64,000 nucleotides of DNA from contig NZ_JAAAMV010000031.1 of assembly GCF_009909185.1 (NCBI RefSeq), forward strand, positions 43,716 through 107,715, written 5' to 3'. Position numbers and translations under genes: made by a program. The notes below the pieces were generated by a model. That model saw only the letters and a program-made list of their open reading frames with translations. It had not been told where the DNA came from and ran no database searches. The first letter of the stretch is position 1, and each line of letters opens with the position of its first letter. This DNA comes from Paenibacillus glycinis. Its GTDB lineage: Bacteria; Bacillota; Bacilli; Paenibacillales; Paenibacillaceae. This document shows, in pieces, positions 62,935 to 64,000 of the stretch.

Positions 62935-63849
62935 ATGGACTTGCGGGTATTGACTTCCGAACAGATCGAACAGTTTACGGACCAAGGGTATGTGCGTATT
63001 CAAGGCGCGTTTCCGAGGGAACTGGCGCTGGAGGCGCAGTCTTTTCTGTGGAACAAGCTGGAGGAGAAGGAAGGCATCCTGCGCGGAGATCCGTCGACGT
63101 GGCGGGAGCCGATGGTCAATTTGCGGGAAAATTACCGGCATGCGTCGTTCGACGGCTGCAATACCGAACGCTTTGCCGATGCCGTCGAGGATTTGACGGG
63201 CGAGGGTCGCACCGTCCATCGTTTTGTCGCCGGGGAGACCGATCCCGGACTGCTGCCGGGGTGGGGGTGGTGGCCCGTCAATTTCGCCATGGGCAGCGAA
63301 GCGCCTTGGACCGTGCCGACGAGCGGCTGGCATTGGGACGGCATCCATTTCCGCCATTACGTCGATGCGCCCGATCAAGGGCTTCTGTGCTTATGCCTCT
63401 TCTCGGACGTCGGTCCCCGCGGCGGCGGGACGCTCGTCGTCGAGGGCTCGCACCGTCCGGTAGCGCGTTTCCTGGCCCGGTATCCGGAGGGGGTCGAGCT
63501 GGGAGACGGCATCCGCGAATTTTTCGCCGGGCACCGGTATTTCTCCGAGCTGGCGGGAAGGACCGGCGGGCCGCTGGATGCGCAAGAGCGGATCGCCGCC
63601 TTCATGGATCGCTCCTATACGGACGAGGACGGAACGAAGCTGCGGGTAGCCGAAGCGACCGGGGAGGCCGGCGACGTGATCTTGTGCCATCCGTTCCTGG
63701 TTCATGCCGCCTCGCCGAATCACAGCGGCAAGGTCCGGTTCATGTGCAACCGCACGTCGCCATTGAAGCAGAAGCCGAGGCTGGACCTCGGCCCGCGGGA
63801 CGGGGAGACCCCGCTCGAGCGGAGCATTCGTGTCTCGCTGCATGCGTAG
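62935..63849 (+). CDS. Phytanoyl-CoA dioxygenase (PhyH) family protein, locus C
   Basis: A 304-residue Fe(II)/2-oxoglutarate oxygenase of the PhyH family. The triad is readable as His133-x-Asp135 (GWHWDGIHF) and a distal His252 or His257 (LCHPFLVHAASPN); the Arg of KVRFMCNRT fits 2-oxoglutarate binding. Several tryptophans (GWGWWPVNF) line the core before the first ligand, different from the PhyH protein at 17527. It follows the permease after 85 bases on the same strand with AGGGAGATGACAG upstream and so belongs to locus C. It may modify an imported sugar conjugate (inference). Confidence 0.85.
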   Translation: MDLRVLTSEQIEQFTDQGYVRIQGAFPRELALEAQSFLWNKLEEKEGILRGDPSTWREPMVNLRENYRHASFDGCNTERFADAVEDLTGEGRTVHRFVAGETDPGLLPGWGWWPVNFAMGSEAPWTVPTSGWHWDGIHFRHYVDAPDQGLLCLCLFSDVGPRGGGTLVVEGSHRPVARFLARYPEGVELGDGIREFFAGHRYFSELAGRTGGPLDAQERIAAFMDRSYTDEDGTKLRVAEATGEAGDVILCHPFLVHAASPNHSGKVRFMCNRTSPLKQKPRLDLGPRDGETPLERSIRVSLHA

Positions 63850-63883
63850 CAGCTTTTTTGCGGATGCTGCCGGCAACATGAGA

Positions 63884-63920
63884 CGCGGCTTTACCGAATC
63901 CAAACAAAACAAAAGCCGCG
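63884..63920 (+). terminator. Hairpin after the dioxygenase gene
   Basis: CGCGGCTTT (63884-63892) pairs with AAAGCCGCG (63912-63920) around a 19-base A-rich loop; no U-tract, so only a weak terminator candidate. Confidence 0.35.
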
Positions 63921-63932
63921 ATATTGGTATTA

Positions 63933-64000
63933 TCCCCTTCAAGTAGACACTCAAAAAAACCTCGTGTTAACATGAAGTTTTGAGTGCCACTTGGAGGGGA
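63933..64000. repeat. Long imperfect palindrome at the window edge, possible IS end
   Basis: TCCCCTTCAAGTAGACACTC at the left and the complement of TCCCCTCCAAGTGGCACTC at the right match with few differences, and the centre GTTAAC is itself palindromic, so 68 bases fold almost completely. The sequence TCAAGTAGACA is reminiscent of IS3-family ends, but no transposase is in the window and the element would continue beyond base 64000. Confidence 0.4.

Overview
The window looks like chromosome of a GC-rich, low-GC-phylum Gram-positive of the Paenibacillaceae (Paenibacillus/Cohnella type). The reasons are the strong AGGAGG-type ribosome binding sites with frequent GTG and TTG starts, CcpA-type cre sites, a GlnR/TnrA box, and several YesM/YesN two-component systems next to carbohydrate ABC transporters that lack their own ATPase. 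No rRNA, tRNA, CRISPR array or intact mobile element is visible. Genus is inference.

Layout. 1-7 kb: a 5'-truncated methyltransferase, DedA membrane protein, HxlR regulator, a TetR regulator divergent from a short-chain dehydrogenase (SDR), a second SDR, an Eis-like acetyltransferase and a metallo-beta-lactamase-fold hydrolase. 7.4-18.4 kb: sugar-uptake locus A (response regulator, sensor kinase, solute-binding protein, two permeases, Gfo/Idh/MocA oxidoreductase, APH-fold kinase), followed by an AraC regulator divergent from a PhyH-type dioxygenase. 18.6-20.9 kb: SpoIIAA-like protein, glpX, isochorismatase-like hydrolase. 21-31 kb: large secreted or surface proteins (a 1313-residue beta-helix/FN3/PA14 protein, a secreted amidase, a stalk-domain protein) and a remnant of an SLH-domain gene. 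31-37 kb: sugar locus B (ArsR-like regulator, binding protein, two permeases, Gfo/Idh/MocA oxidoreductase). 37-43.3 kb: SDR, a decayed LysR/SDR pair, GlcG-like protein, NIPSNAP protein, two aldo-keto reductases and a frameshifted acetyltransferase. 43.5-49 kb: glutamine locus glnQHMP followed by glnK-glnL, preceded by a GlnR/TnrA box. 49-52.4 kb: secreted GH5-like glycosidase with a frameshift in its signal peptide, and a YCII protein. 52.5-64 kb: sugar locus C (AraC regulator, response regulator, kinase, second response regulator, LplA-like binding protein, LplB/LplC-like permeases, PhyH dioxygenase), ending in a long palindrome that may be the edge of an insertion element.

How it fits together. 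The secreted enzymes probably break down plant-type polysaccharides. The three binding-protein-dependent systems import the products using an ATPase encoded elsewhere (MsmX-like, inferred), and the YesM/YesN, ArsR-like and AraC regulators respond to them. Perfect cre matches before locus A, the GH5 gene and the locus C binding-protein gene point to carbon catabolite control. In all four ABC operons a stem-loop without a U-tract lies between the binding-protein gene and the first permease gene, a plausible device for making excess binding protein.

I did not find a clearly new defence or mobile system. The most unusual points are the decayed LysR/SDR pair, the homopolymer frameshifts in two otherwise intact genes, the SLH remnant, the kinase flanked by two response regulators, the two PhyH oxygenases beside sugar-uptake loci, and the shared 18-bp operator of two unrelated SDR genes.
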